Shown: one piece after another, positions 1 through 5,128 of the stretch
Position numbering within the stretch: position 1 is the first letter of the stretch
Layout: each line of letters opens with the position of its first letter
NCBI GenBank assembly: GCA_027483745.1
Contig: JAIXTZ010000366.1
Location: forward strand, 1 to 5,574
Direction: 5' to 3'
From: Lysobacteraceae bacterium
GTDB taxonomy: Bacteria; Pseudomonadota; Gammaproteobacteria; Xanthomonadales; Xanthomonadaceae
Length of the DNA: 5,574 nucleotides
Program-made: the position numbers and the translations under genes
The notes under the pieces: generated by a model
What the model was told of the DNA's origin: nothing
The model's database searches: none
Seen by the model: the letters and a program-made list of their open reading frames with translations, nothing else

Positions 1-321
1 ATCCCGTTCTGGACGCTGTTCGCGGTGTACTGGATCCAGTCGATCGGCGAGCTCTGCCTGTCGCCGATCGGCCTGTCGATGGTGACCAAGCTCGCGCCGC
101 TGCGCCTCGTCGGCTTCGGGATGGGCGGCTGGTTCCTCTCGACCGGCATCGGCAACAACCTGTCGGGCATCTTCGCCGGCCACGTGTCGGGCGAGGGCGG
201 CATGACCGCCGCGTCGGCGCTGTCGGGCTACACCTTCGGGTTCTGGGCCTTGGTGATCGGCGGCGTGTCGCTGTTCCTGCTCGCCCCGCTGATCCAGAAG
301 CTGATGCACGGCGTGAAGTAA
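1..321 (+). CDS. POT/PTR-family peptide:H+ symporter, C-terminal fragment (5' end outside window)
   Basis: This is the last 106 codons of an inner-membrane proton-coupled oligopeptide (di-/tripeptide) transporter of the POT/PTR branch of the MFS. Frame 1 is open from base 1 and ends with TAA at 319-321; the reading frame enters from upstream, so the internal ATG at 25 is not the real start. The family signature is the segment around GELCLSPIGLSMVTKLAP, typical of a late transmembrane helix of bacterial POT proteins, followed by a glycine-rich helix (GMGGWFLSTGIGNNLSGIFAG). A final hydrophobic segment (FWALVIGGVSLFLLAPLI) and a short basic tail (QKLMHGVK) close the protein. Three membrane segments are therefore visible out of the 12-14 usual for the family. 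It could import peptides that supply aromatic amino acids, but a functional tie to the tyrosine genes is only inferred from proximity. Subfamily (DtpA/DtpT-like) cannot be settled from this fragment. Confidence 0.9.
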   Translation: MPFWTLFAVYWIQSIGELCLSPIGLSMVTKLAPLRLVGFGMGGWFLSTGIGNNLSGIFAGHVSGEGGMTAASALSGYTFGFWALVIGGVSLFLLAPLIQKLMHGVK

Positions 322-345
322 GCGCCGCGGCCATCGCTGGCATGC

Positions 346-373
346 AAACGGCCCGGAGTGATCCGGGCCGTTT
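346..373. terminator. GC-rich hairpin, probable bidirectional terminator
   Basis: AAACGGCCCGGA (346-357) and TCCGGGCCGTTT (362-373) form a perfect 12-bp stem around the tetraloop GTGA. The stem begins 24 nt after the transporter stop codon on the + strand. It ends 5 nt short of the marR stop codon, so it lies just downstream of marR on the - strand. The A3/T3 ends give a short U run on either strand, and the + strand continues as CGCTTTC. The position between two convergent genes and the symmetry support termination in both directions. The U tract is short, so efficiency is uncertain. Confidence 0.85.
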
Positions 374-378
374 CGCTT

Positions 379-864
379 TCAGGGCATCGATGCGGCGGCG
401 TTGGCGGCCGCGCGGGCCGCACGCTCGGCGCGATCGGCCTCGGCCGTGAGTTGCTCCATCCTCGCCAGCAGGCGGGCGAGGGCCTGGCGTTCGTCGTTGC
501 GCAGGGCGCCGAGCAGGCGCTGTTCGTAGGCCAGGGCCTGCGGGGCGATGTCCTCGTAGACGGCCTTGCCCGCGTCGGTCAAGCGGAGCACGCTCTTGCG
601 GCGGTCGTCGCCGTCGATGTCGCGCTGGATGCGGCCGGCGTCGAGGAGGGAGGAGACCGCACGACTGACCGCCACCTTGTCCATGGCGGTGCGCTGGGCG
701 ACCTCGGTGGCGGAGAGGCCGGGGCGCTTCGCGAGCACGGCAATCACCCGCCACTCCGGGATTGCCATCCCGTAGCGGCTCTCATACAACTGGGCGATGT
801 CGGCGCTGATGCGGTTCGACAGCACGGACAGGCGATAGGGCAGGAAGCGTTCGAGGTCGAGCAT
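379..864 (-). CDS. MarR-family transcriptional regulator, likely regulator of the hppD cluster
   Basis: This encodes a 161-residue winged helix-turn-helix regulator when begun at the ATG at 862-864. An in-frame TTG at 901-903 would add 13 residues. I prefer the ATG because the protein then opens with MLDLERFLPYRLSVLSNRIS, a normal MarR dimerisation helix, and because the TTG lies inside the palindromic operator. The DNA-binding part is clear: helix-turn-helix at about residues 51-79 (LSATEVAQRTAMDKVAVSRA), then the wing at about 81-99 with the DDRR...LRLTDAG motif of the family. A C-terminal dimerisation helix follows, ending in an unusual Ala/Arg-rich tail (about residues 141-158). The gene is transcribed divergently from hppD across 103 bp, the usual arrangement for a local MarR repressor. 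By inference it represses the tyrosine degradation genes and responds to a pathway aromatic such as 4-hydroxyphenylpyruvate or homogentisate. The ligand cannot be read from the sequence. No Shine-Dalgarno is evident before the ATG. Confidence 0.9.
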   Translation of the reverse strand: MLDLERFLPYRLSVLSNRISADIAQLYESRYGMAIPEWRVIAVLAKRPGLSATEVAQRTAMDKVAVSRAVSSLLDAGRIQRDIDGDDRRKSVLRLTDAGKAVYEDIAPQALAYEQRLLGALRNDERQALARLLARMEQLTAEADRAERAARAAANAAASMP

Positions 865-874
865 CGGATGCTGC

Positions 875-903
875 AGTGCAGCGCAAGTTGCGCGTGGTTT
901 CAA
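875..903 (-). promoter_or_regulatory. Possible weak promoter for marR
   Basis: On the - strand, TTGAAA (898-903) is separated by 17 nt from TGCACT (875-880). The -35 is 5/6 to consensus but the -10 only 3/6. Transcription would start within a few bases of the ATG at 864, which would make the mRNA almost leaderless and fits the lack of a ribosome binding site. The -35 overlaps the palindrome, so autoregulation would follow if the palindrome is the operator. This is a tentative call by eye. Confidence 0.35.
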
Positions 904-916
904 ATGAAACTATAAC
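888..916 (+). promoter_or_regulatory. Sigma70-like promoter of the hppD-hmgA-fahA cluster
   Basis: TTGCGC (888-893) and TATAAC (911-916) are separated by exactly 17 nt. The -10 matches consensus at 5 of 6 positions and the -35 keeps the key TTG. Transcription would start near 923-925, giving a leader of about 43 nt before the hppD ATG. It is the only AT-rich patch in the divergent region and sits correctly for the cluster. The start site itself is inferred. Confidence 0.7.
897..910. promoter_or_regulatory. Palindromic operator, probable MarR-family binding site
   Basis: GTTTCAAATGAAAC is a perfect inverted repeat: GTTTCA, 2-nt centre AA, TGAAAC. It lies wholly inside the 17-nt spacer of the predicted hppD promoter, and its last base touches the -10. 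A MarR dimer bound there would block RNA polymerase. MarR proteins typically bind short palindromes of this kind in divergent intergenic regions. The assignment to the adjacent regulator is inferred from position. I see no second copy in the window, including before maiA. Confidence 0.7.
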
Positions 917-956
917 GGGCGGCGAACCATCCCCCGTGCCGTCCCGTCCCCAGCTC

Positions 957-961
957 CGGAG
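957..961 (+). promoter_or_regulatory. Ribosome binding site of hppD
   Basis: CGGAG (957-961) lies 6 nt before the ATG at 968. This supports that start over the out-of-frame ATG at 963 and over the in-frame ATG at 1007 (codon 14), which has no comparable purine-rich site. Confidence 0.7.
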
Positions 962-967
962 CATGCC

Positions 968-2071
968 ATGAACGCTTCTCCCGCAATCGCCGCGCCGAAC
1001 CTCGGCATGAACGTCACCACCTTCGAGAACCCGATGGGCATCGACGGTTTCGAGTTCGTCGAGTTCGCGGCACCGGCCGGGCAGGGCGGGATGCTGCACG
1101 CCTACTTCCGCGCGATGGGCTTCACCGCGGTGCGCAAGCACAGGGCGCGCCCGATCACCCTGTACCGCCAGGGCGGCGTGCACTTCCTCGTCAACGAGGA
1201 CCCGGACAGCTTCGCCGCGGATTTCGCCAAGGCCCACGGCCCCTCGGCCTGCGGCTTCGCCATCCGCTTCCAGAAGAACGCCCACGAGGTGCAGGCCGCG
1301 GCGCTGGCCGCCGGCGGCGAGCACGTCGCCCGCGAGGCCACCAAGGCCATCGATCGCCCGGTCATCCAGGGCATCGGCGGCTGCATGCTCTACCTCGTCG
1401 ACGACTACGCCAGCGTCGACCGCATCTATCGCGACTACGTGGCCATCCCCGGCGCCGAGCAGAACCCGAAGGGTTTCGGCCTGACCTTCATCGACCACCT
1501 CACGCACAACCTCTACTTCGGCAACATGCAGAAGTGGAGCGACTACTACGAGAAGCTGTTCAACTTCCGCGAGATCCGCTACTTCGACATCAAGGGCGCG
1601 AAGACCGGCCTGGTCTCGAAGGCGATGACCGCGCCGGACGGCATCGTCCGCATCCCGCTCAACGAGTCGAGCGACCCGAAGTCGCAGATCAACGAGTACC
1701 TCGACGCCTACCACGGCGAGGGCATCCAGCACATCGCCTGCTTCACCGACGACATCTACGCCACCATCGAAGCGATGCGCGGGCAGGGCATGCAGTTCCT
1801 CAACACGCCCGACACCTATTTCGACGTGATCGACGCGCGCATCCCCAGCCACGGCGAGGATGTGGCGCGCCTGCGCGAAAACAAGATCCTGATCGACGCC
1901 GACCCGGAGACGAAGTCGCGCAAGCTGCTGCAGATCTTCACGCAGAACGCCATCGGCCCGATCTTCTTCGAGATCATCCAGCGCAAGGGCAACGAGGGCT
2001 TCGGCGAGGGCAACTTCCAGGCCCTGTTCGAGAGCATCGAGCGCGACCAGATGCGTCGCGGCGTGCTCTGA
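968..2071 (+). CDS. hppD: 4-hydroxyphenylpyruvate dioxygenase
   Basis: This is a cytosolic Fe(II)-dependent, non-2-oxoglutarate dioxygenase that converts 4-hydroxyphenylpyruvate and O2 to homogentisate and CO2, the committing step of tyrosine catabolism. The 367-residue product has the family's usual size. It carries two vicinal-oxygen-chelate domains, an N-terminal structural one (about 25-155) and a C-terminal catalytic one (about 170-340). The three iron ligands are all visible: His177 in [13 protein letters not shown], His255 in [12 protein letters not shown] and Glu335 in [20 protein letters not shown], matching the His/His/Glu facial triad of Pseudomonas HPPD. Gln254 next to His255 and the IPLNE segment (about 229-233) are also conserved substrate-pocket features. 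The [19 protein letters not shown]-terminal helix that gates the active site is intact. The N-terminus is a few residues longer than in some relatives ([15 protein letters not shown]). It is the first gene of the cluster, with the promoter and palindromic operator directly upstream, and hmgA follows after 10 nt. Confidence 0.97.
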   Translation: MNASPAIAAPNLGMNVTTFENPMGIDGFEFVEFAAPAGQGGMLHAYFRAMGFTAVRKHRARPITLYRQGGVHFLVNEDPDSFAADFAKAHGPSACGFAIRFQKNAHEVQAAALAAGGEHVAREATKAIDRPVIQGIGGCMLYLVDDYASVDRIYRDYVAIPGAEQNPKGFGLTFIDHLTHNLYFGNMQKWSDYYEKLFNFREIRYFDIKGAKTGLVSKAMTAPDGIVRIPLNESSDPKSQINEYLDAYHGEGIQHIACFTDDIYATIEAMRGQGMQFLNTPDTYFDVIDARIPSHGEDVARLRENKILIDADPETKSRKLLQIFTQNAIGPIFFEIIQRKGNEGFGEGNFQALFESIERDQMRRGVL

Positions 2072-2074
2072 GGG
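2070..2074 (+). promoter_or_regulatory. hmgA ribosome binding site overlapping the hppD stop codon
   Basis: GAGGG (2070-2074) begins inside the hppD TGA (2069-2071) and ends 7 nt before the hmgA ATG at 2082. Ribosomes finishing hppD would cover or open this site, which suggests translational coupling of the two genes. Confidence 0.6.
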
Positions 2075-2081
2075 CGCGGCC

Positions 2082-3377
2082 ATGACGCTCGCCTACCAAT
2101 CCGGCTTCGGCAACGAGTTCGCCACCGAGGCCCTGCCCGGTGCGCTGCCGGTGGGGCGCAATTCGCCGCAGCGCTGCCCCTACGGCCTCTACGCCGAGCA
2201 GCTCTCCGGCACGGCCTTCACCGCGCCGCGCCACCAGAACCACCGCAGCTGGCTCTACCGCATCCGCCCGAGCGCCATGCACGGCGCGTTCGAGCTGATG
2301 CCCGAAGGCGCGTTCCACAACGTCTTCGGCGATGGCCCGGTCTCGCCGGAGCAGATGCGCTGGAACCCGCTCCCCGCTCCGACGGCGCCCACCGATTTCC
2401 TCGATGGCCTCTACACCATGGCAGGCAACGGCGGCCCCGGGGCCGGCGCGGGTGTGGGCATTCACCTGTACGCGGCCAACCGCTCGATGCAGGGGCGCTA
2501 CTTCTACGACGCCGACGGCGAGCTGCTGATCGTCCCGCAGCAGGGTCGCCTGGTGATCCGCACCGAGTTCGGCGTGCTCGAGGTCGAGCCGCAGGAGATC
2601 GCGCTGATCCCGCGCGGCATCCGCTTCGCGGTGGACCTCCCGGACGGCGAGGCCCGCGGCTACGTCTGCGAGAACCTCGGCGCCGGCTTGCGCCTGCCGG
2701 ATCTCGGCCCCATCGGCAGCAACGGGCTCGCCAACCCGCGCGATTTCCTCGCGCCGGTAGCCGCGTGGGAGGACGTGGAAGGCGACTTCGAGCTGGTGGC
2801 GAAGTTCGACGGCCGCCTGTGGCGCGCCGCGATCGGCCACTCGCCGCTGGATGTCGTGGCGTGGCACGGCAACCACGTGCCCTGCAAGTACGACCTGCGC
2901 CGCTTCAACACCATCGGCTCGATCAGCTACGACCACCCGGACCCGAGCATCTTCCTCGTGCTCACCTCGCCGAGCGACACGCCCGGCGTGGGCAATATGG
3001 ATTTCGTGATCTTCCCGCCGCGCATCCTCGCGATGGAGGACACCTTCCGCCCGCCGTGGTTCCACCGCAACGTGGCCAGCGAGTTCATGGGCCTCGTGCA
3101 CGGCGCCTACGACGCCAAGGCCGACGGTTTCGTGCCCGGCGGTGCCTCGCTGCACAACAGCTTCACCGGCCACGGCCCGGACGCCGAGACCTTCGAGAAG
3201 GCGAGTGCGGCCGACACCAGCAAGCCGCACTACATCCGTGACACGATGGCCTTCATGTTCGAGTCGCGCGCGGTGTTGCGCCCCACGGCGCAGGCCGTCG
3301 CCGCGGCCCACCGCCAGCGCAACTACGTGGCCTGCTGGCAGGGCCTGAAGAAGCACTTCAACCAGGACAAGCGATGA
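2082..3377 (+). CDS. hmgA: Homogentisate 1,2-dioxygenase
   Basis: This is a cytosolic non-haem Fe(II) ring-cleavage dioxygenase that opens homogentisate to 4-maleylacetoacetate. The protein has 431 residues, the normal full length. It opens with the diagnostic [20 protein letters not shown] and [20 protein letters not shown] segments. The iron ligands, aligned by motif to the human enzyme (His335, Glu341, His371), are His328 in PPWFHRN, Glu334 in ASEFMG and His364 in FTGHGPD. The nearby active-site histidines His358 (SLHNS) and His285 (YDHPDPS) are also present. The N-terminal cupin-like domain (about 1-270) and C-terminal catalytic part look complete, with no frameshift. It lies 10 nt behind hppD, and its stop codon overlaps the next start in an ATGA (3374-3377). 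This is a tightly coupled operon position. Loss of this enzyme in other bacteria leads to homogentisate build-up and brown pyomelanin; nothing here suggests loss. Confidence 0.97.
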   Translation: MTLAYQSGFGNEFATEALPGALPVGRNSPQRCPYGLYAEQLSGTAFTAPRHQNHRSWLYRIRPSAMHGAFELMPEGAFHNVFGDGPVSPEQMRWNPLPAPTAPTDFLDGLYTMAGNGGPGAGAGVGIHLYAANRSMQGRYFYDADGELLIVPQQGRLVIRTEFGVLEVEPQEIALIPRGIRFAVDLPDGEARGYVCENLGAGLRLPDLGPIGSNGLANPRDFLAPVAAWEDVEGDFELVAKFDGRLWRAAIGHSPLDVVAWHGNHVPCKYDLRRFNTIGSISYDHPDPSIFLVLTSPSDTPGVGNMDFVIFPPRILAMEDTFRPPWFHRNVASEFMGLVHGAYDAKADGFVPGGASLHNSFTGHGPDAETFEKASAADTSKPHYIRDTMAFMFESRAVLRPTAQAVAAAHRQRNYVACWQGLKKHFNQDKR

Positions 3378-4372
3378 AACTCGGATCCCTGAAGGAAGGC
3401 GGCCGCGACGGCACGCTGATCGTCGTCTCCCGCGACCTCGCCCGTGGCGTCCGCGTGCCGCACATCGCGCCGACCCTGCAGCGCGCGCTGGAGGACTGGT
3501 CGAACGCGGCGCCACGCCTCAACGGCGTGTCGGAAGCGCTGAACGGCTCGAACGCGCAGACCATCGACGGCCACGAGGTGTTCGCCCTCGACATGGCCGC
3601 GCTGGCCGCGCCGCTCCCGCGCGCCTACGAGTTCGTCGACGGCTCGGCCTACCTGCCGCACGTCGAGCGCGTCCGCCGCGCCCGCGGTGCCGAGGTGCCG
3701 GAGAGCTTCTACACCGACCCGCTGATGTACCAGGCGGTCAGCGCTGGCTTCTACGGCCCGCGCGACCCGGTGCTGGTGCGCGACGAGGCCTACGGCATCG
3801 ACCTCGAGGCCGAAGTCGTCATCGTGACCGACGACGTGCCGCACGGCGTCACGCCGGAAGCCGCCGCGGACCATATCCAGTTGGTCGGGCTCGTCAACGA
3901 CGTCAGCCTGCGCAACCTGATCCCGAACGAGCTGGCGAAAGGCTTCGGCTTCCTGCAGAGCAAGCCGCGCTCGTGCTTAAGCCCGGTGTTCGTCACCCCG
4001 GACGAGCTCGGCGACGCGTGGAAGGACAGCAAGGTGCACCGTCCGCTGCTCACCCACATCAACGGCCAGTGGTTCGGCGCCCCGGAGGCCGGCGAGGACA
4101 TGCAGTTCAGCTTCGCCCAGCTGGTCGCCCATGCCGCCAAGACGCGGCCGCTGTCGGCCGGCACGATCGTCGGCTCGGGCACGGTCGCCAACCAGAGCAC
4201 CGACAAGGGTGCCAGCTGCTTCGCCGAGCAGCGCACCATCGAGACGCTGCGCGACGGCAAGCCCTCGACGCCCTTCATGAAGTTCGGCGACCTGGTGCGC
4301 ATCGAGATGCTGGATGCCGAAGGGCATTCGATCTTCGGCGCGATCGAACAGGTGATGAAACGGCAGGATTGA
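3374..4372 (+). CDS. fahA: Fumarylacetoacetate hydrolase-family protein (short type)
   Basis: The likely role is hydrolysis of fumarylacetoacetate to fumarate and acetoacetate, the last step of the pathway. The ATG overlaps the hmgA stop (ATGA), with AGGA at 3364-3367 as ribosome binding site. At 332 residues it is much shorter than the roughly 420-residue classical FAH of animals and many bacteria. It has an N-terminal domain (about 1-80, [20 protein letters not shown]) and a C-terminal FAH-fold catalytic domain. Metal ligands fit the family: Glu145 and Glu147 in DLEAEVVIV, Asp176 in [10 protein letters not shown], and probably Asp115 in SFYTDPLMY. Lys197 in [12 protein letters not shown] aligns by motif with the catalytic lysine of mouse FAH, and GSGTVAN (267-273) is the usual late motif. 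The canonical catalytic His (mouse His133, seven residues after the first Asp ligand) is not obvious, since that position reads Val122. The operon position strongly supports the FAH function, but from sequence alone a related beta-diketone or acylpyruvate hydrolase remains possible. Confidence 0.88.
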   Translation: MKLGSLKEGGRDGTLIVVSRDLARGVRVPHIAPTLQRALEDWSNAAPRLNGVSEALNGSNAQTIDGHEVFALDMAALAAPLPRAYEFVDGSAYLPHVERVRRARGAEVPESFYTDPLMYQAVSAGFYGPRDPVLVRDEAYGIDLEAEVVIVTDDVPHGVTPEAAADHIQLVGLVNDVSLRNLIPNELAKGFGFLQSKPRSCLSPVFVTPDELGDAWKDSKVHRPLLTHINGQWFGAPEAGEDMQFSFAQLVAHAAKTRPLSAGTIVGSGTVANQSTDKGASCFAEQRTIETLRDGKPSTPFMKFGDLVRIEMLDAEGHSIFGAIEQVMKRQD

Positions 4373-4373
4373 G

Positions 4374-4425
4374 CGCGCCGCGCTAGGCTGGGCGGCATCG
4401 GTCGGTGCCTCGACGGCGCGGCGCG
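4374..4425. repeat. GC-rich inverted repeat (stem-loop) between fahA and maiA
   Basis: CGCGCCGCGC (4374-4383) and GCGCGGCGCG (4416-4425) are perfect 10-bp reverse complements separated by 32 nt. The loop can form a smaller nested hairpin, GGCA (4394-4397) with TGCC (4406-4409). It begins 1 nt after the fahA stop codon and occupies most of the 81-nt gap before maiA. No U tract follows, so it is not a standard intrinsic terminator. It could trim or stabilise the upstream mRNA or lower maiA expression. I found no convincing separate promoter for maiA in the gap. Confidence 0.5.
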
Positions 4426-4440
4426 ACACGGGACGGCCTG

Positions 4441-4446
4441 GGAGGG
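4441..4446 (+). promoter_or_regulatory. Strong ribosome binding site of maiA
   Basis: GGAGGG (4441-4446) lies 7 nt before the ATG at 4454 and is the strongest Shine-Dalgarno in the window. It favours this ATG over the next codon (GTG), which could also initiate. The good site may compensate for the lack of translational coupling to fahA. Confidence 0.7.
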
Positions 4447-4453
4447 CGGTGAG

Positions 4454-5122
4454 ATGGTGAGCGGTGGACTGCGGCTGTATTCCTACTGGCGCTCGAGCGC
4501 CGCGTATCGGGTTCGCATCGCCCTGAACCTGAAGGGCCTCGACTACCAGCTCGCGCCTGTGCACCTGGTGCGCGACGGCGGCGAGCAGCACGGCGCCGCC
4601 TTCCGCCAGGTGAATCCGCAGGGCCTCGTGCCGACCTTGCAGCACGGCCAGCGGTTGGTGCGGCAGTCCATGGCCATCATCGAGTACCTCGACGAGACCT
4701 TCGCCGACGAGCCCTTGCTGCCGTCGACGGCGCGCGAGCGGGCGCGGGTCCGGGGGTTGGCCCAGCTCATCGCCTGCGACATGCATCCGCTGGGCAACCT
4801 GCGGGTGTTGCAGTACCTCGAACGGGAGTTCCACGCGACGCCGGAGCAGCGCGAAGCCTGGATCCGCCACTGGCTGGCGCTCGGCTTCCAGGCCATCGAG
4901 GCCCTGCTGGCGGAGAATCCGTCCACCGGGGCGTTCTGCGACGGCGAGCATCCGGGTTTCGCCGATTGCCTGCTGGTGCCGATGGTCTACAACGCCCGCC
5001 GTTTCGGCCTCGACCTCACGCCTTATCCCACGGTGCGGCGCATCGACGCGCATTGCCTCACGCTGGACGCCTTCCAGCGCGCTGCGCCGGAAGCCCAGCC
5101 GGACGCGCCGCCGCCGGGCTGA
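4454..5122 (+). CDS. maiA: Maleylacetoacetate isomerase (zeta-class glutathione S-transferase)
   Basis: This is a cytosolic, glutathione-dependent cis-trans isomerase that turns maleylacetoacetate into fumarylacetoacetate, linking HmgA to the FAH-family hydrolase. It has 222 residues, typical of the family. The N-terminal thioredoxin-fold domain (about 1-85) holds the zeta-class signature SSAAYRVRIALNLKG, with the catalytic serine pair at residues 14-15. It also has VNPQGLVPTL with the cis-proline and QSMAIIEYLDE, whose Gln-Ser binds the glutathione gamma-glutamyl group. The all-helical C-terminal domain (about 90-205) contains the usual IACDMHPLGNLRVLQYL segment and the GFADCLLVPMVYNARRF helix. 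The tail (APEAQPDAPPPG) is proline-rich and probably disordered. The gene sits 81 nt after fahA and is probably co-transcribed, although the intervening hairpin could reduce read-through. Its TGA is directly followed by the stop codon of the convergent pilU gene. Confidence 0.95.
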   Translation: MVSGGLRLYSYWRSSAAYRVRIALNLKGLDYQLAPVHLVRDGGEQHGAAFRQVNPQGLVPTLQHGQRLVRQSMAIIEYLDETFADEPLLPSTARERARVRGLAQLIACDMHPLGNLRVLQYLEREFHATPEQREAWIRHWLALGFQAIEALLAENPSTGAFCDGEHPGFADCLLVPMVYNARRFGLDLTPYPTVRRIDAHCLTLDAFQRAAPEAQPDAPPPG

Positions 5123-5128
5123 TCAGCC
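5117..5128. repeat. Palindrome across the abutting maiA and pilU stop codons
   Basis: GGCTGATCAGCC is a perfect 12-bp palindrome. It contains the maiA TGA (5120-5122) and, on the other strand, the pilU TGA (complement of 5123-5125). Part of the symmetry follows simply from two facing TGA codons. There is no loop or U tract, so it is unlikely to work as a terminator, and I see no other terminator between the two genes. Confidence 0.5.

Noticed and set aside
358..915. 185-codon + strand open frame over the marR gene
   Set aside because: The - strand frame has a full MarR winged-helix signature. The + strand frame is Gly/Ala/Val-rich with no domain and begins in the terminator loop.
782..2083. 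433-codon open frame on the - strand across hppD and the intergenic region
   Set aside because: Low-complexity composition without a family match, it runs through the promoter region and is antisense to a clear hppD. Treated as a shadow.
1974..3515. Long open frame of 513 codons on the - strand across hmgA
   Set aside because: It is a shadow produced by GC-rich third positions of hmgA. The predicted protein is Arg/Ala/Val/Glu/His-rich with no recognisable domain, while the + strand frame encodes an unmistakable HmgA.
4369..4397. Possible separate maiA promoter starting at TTGAGC after fahA
   Set aside because: At 17 nt spacing the -10 would read GCGGCA, with no resemblance to consensus, and the TAGGCT at 4384 has no partner -35. 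A separate promoter is not supported.
3977..5053. 358-codon open frame on the - strand across fahA and maiA
   Set aside because: Antisense to two well-supported genes and spans their intergenic hairpin. Composition is that of a GC-rich shadow frame.
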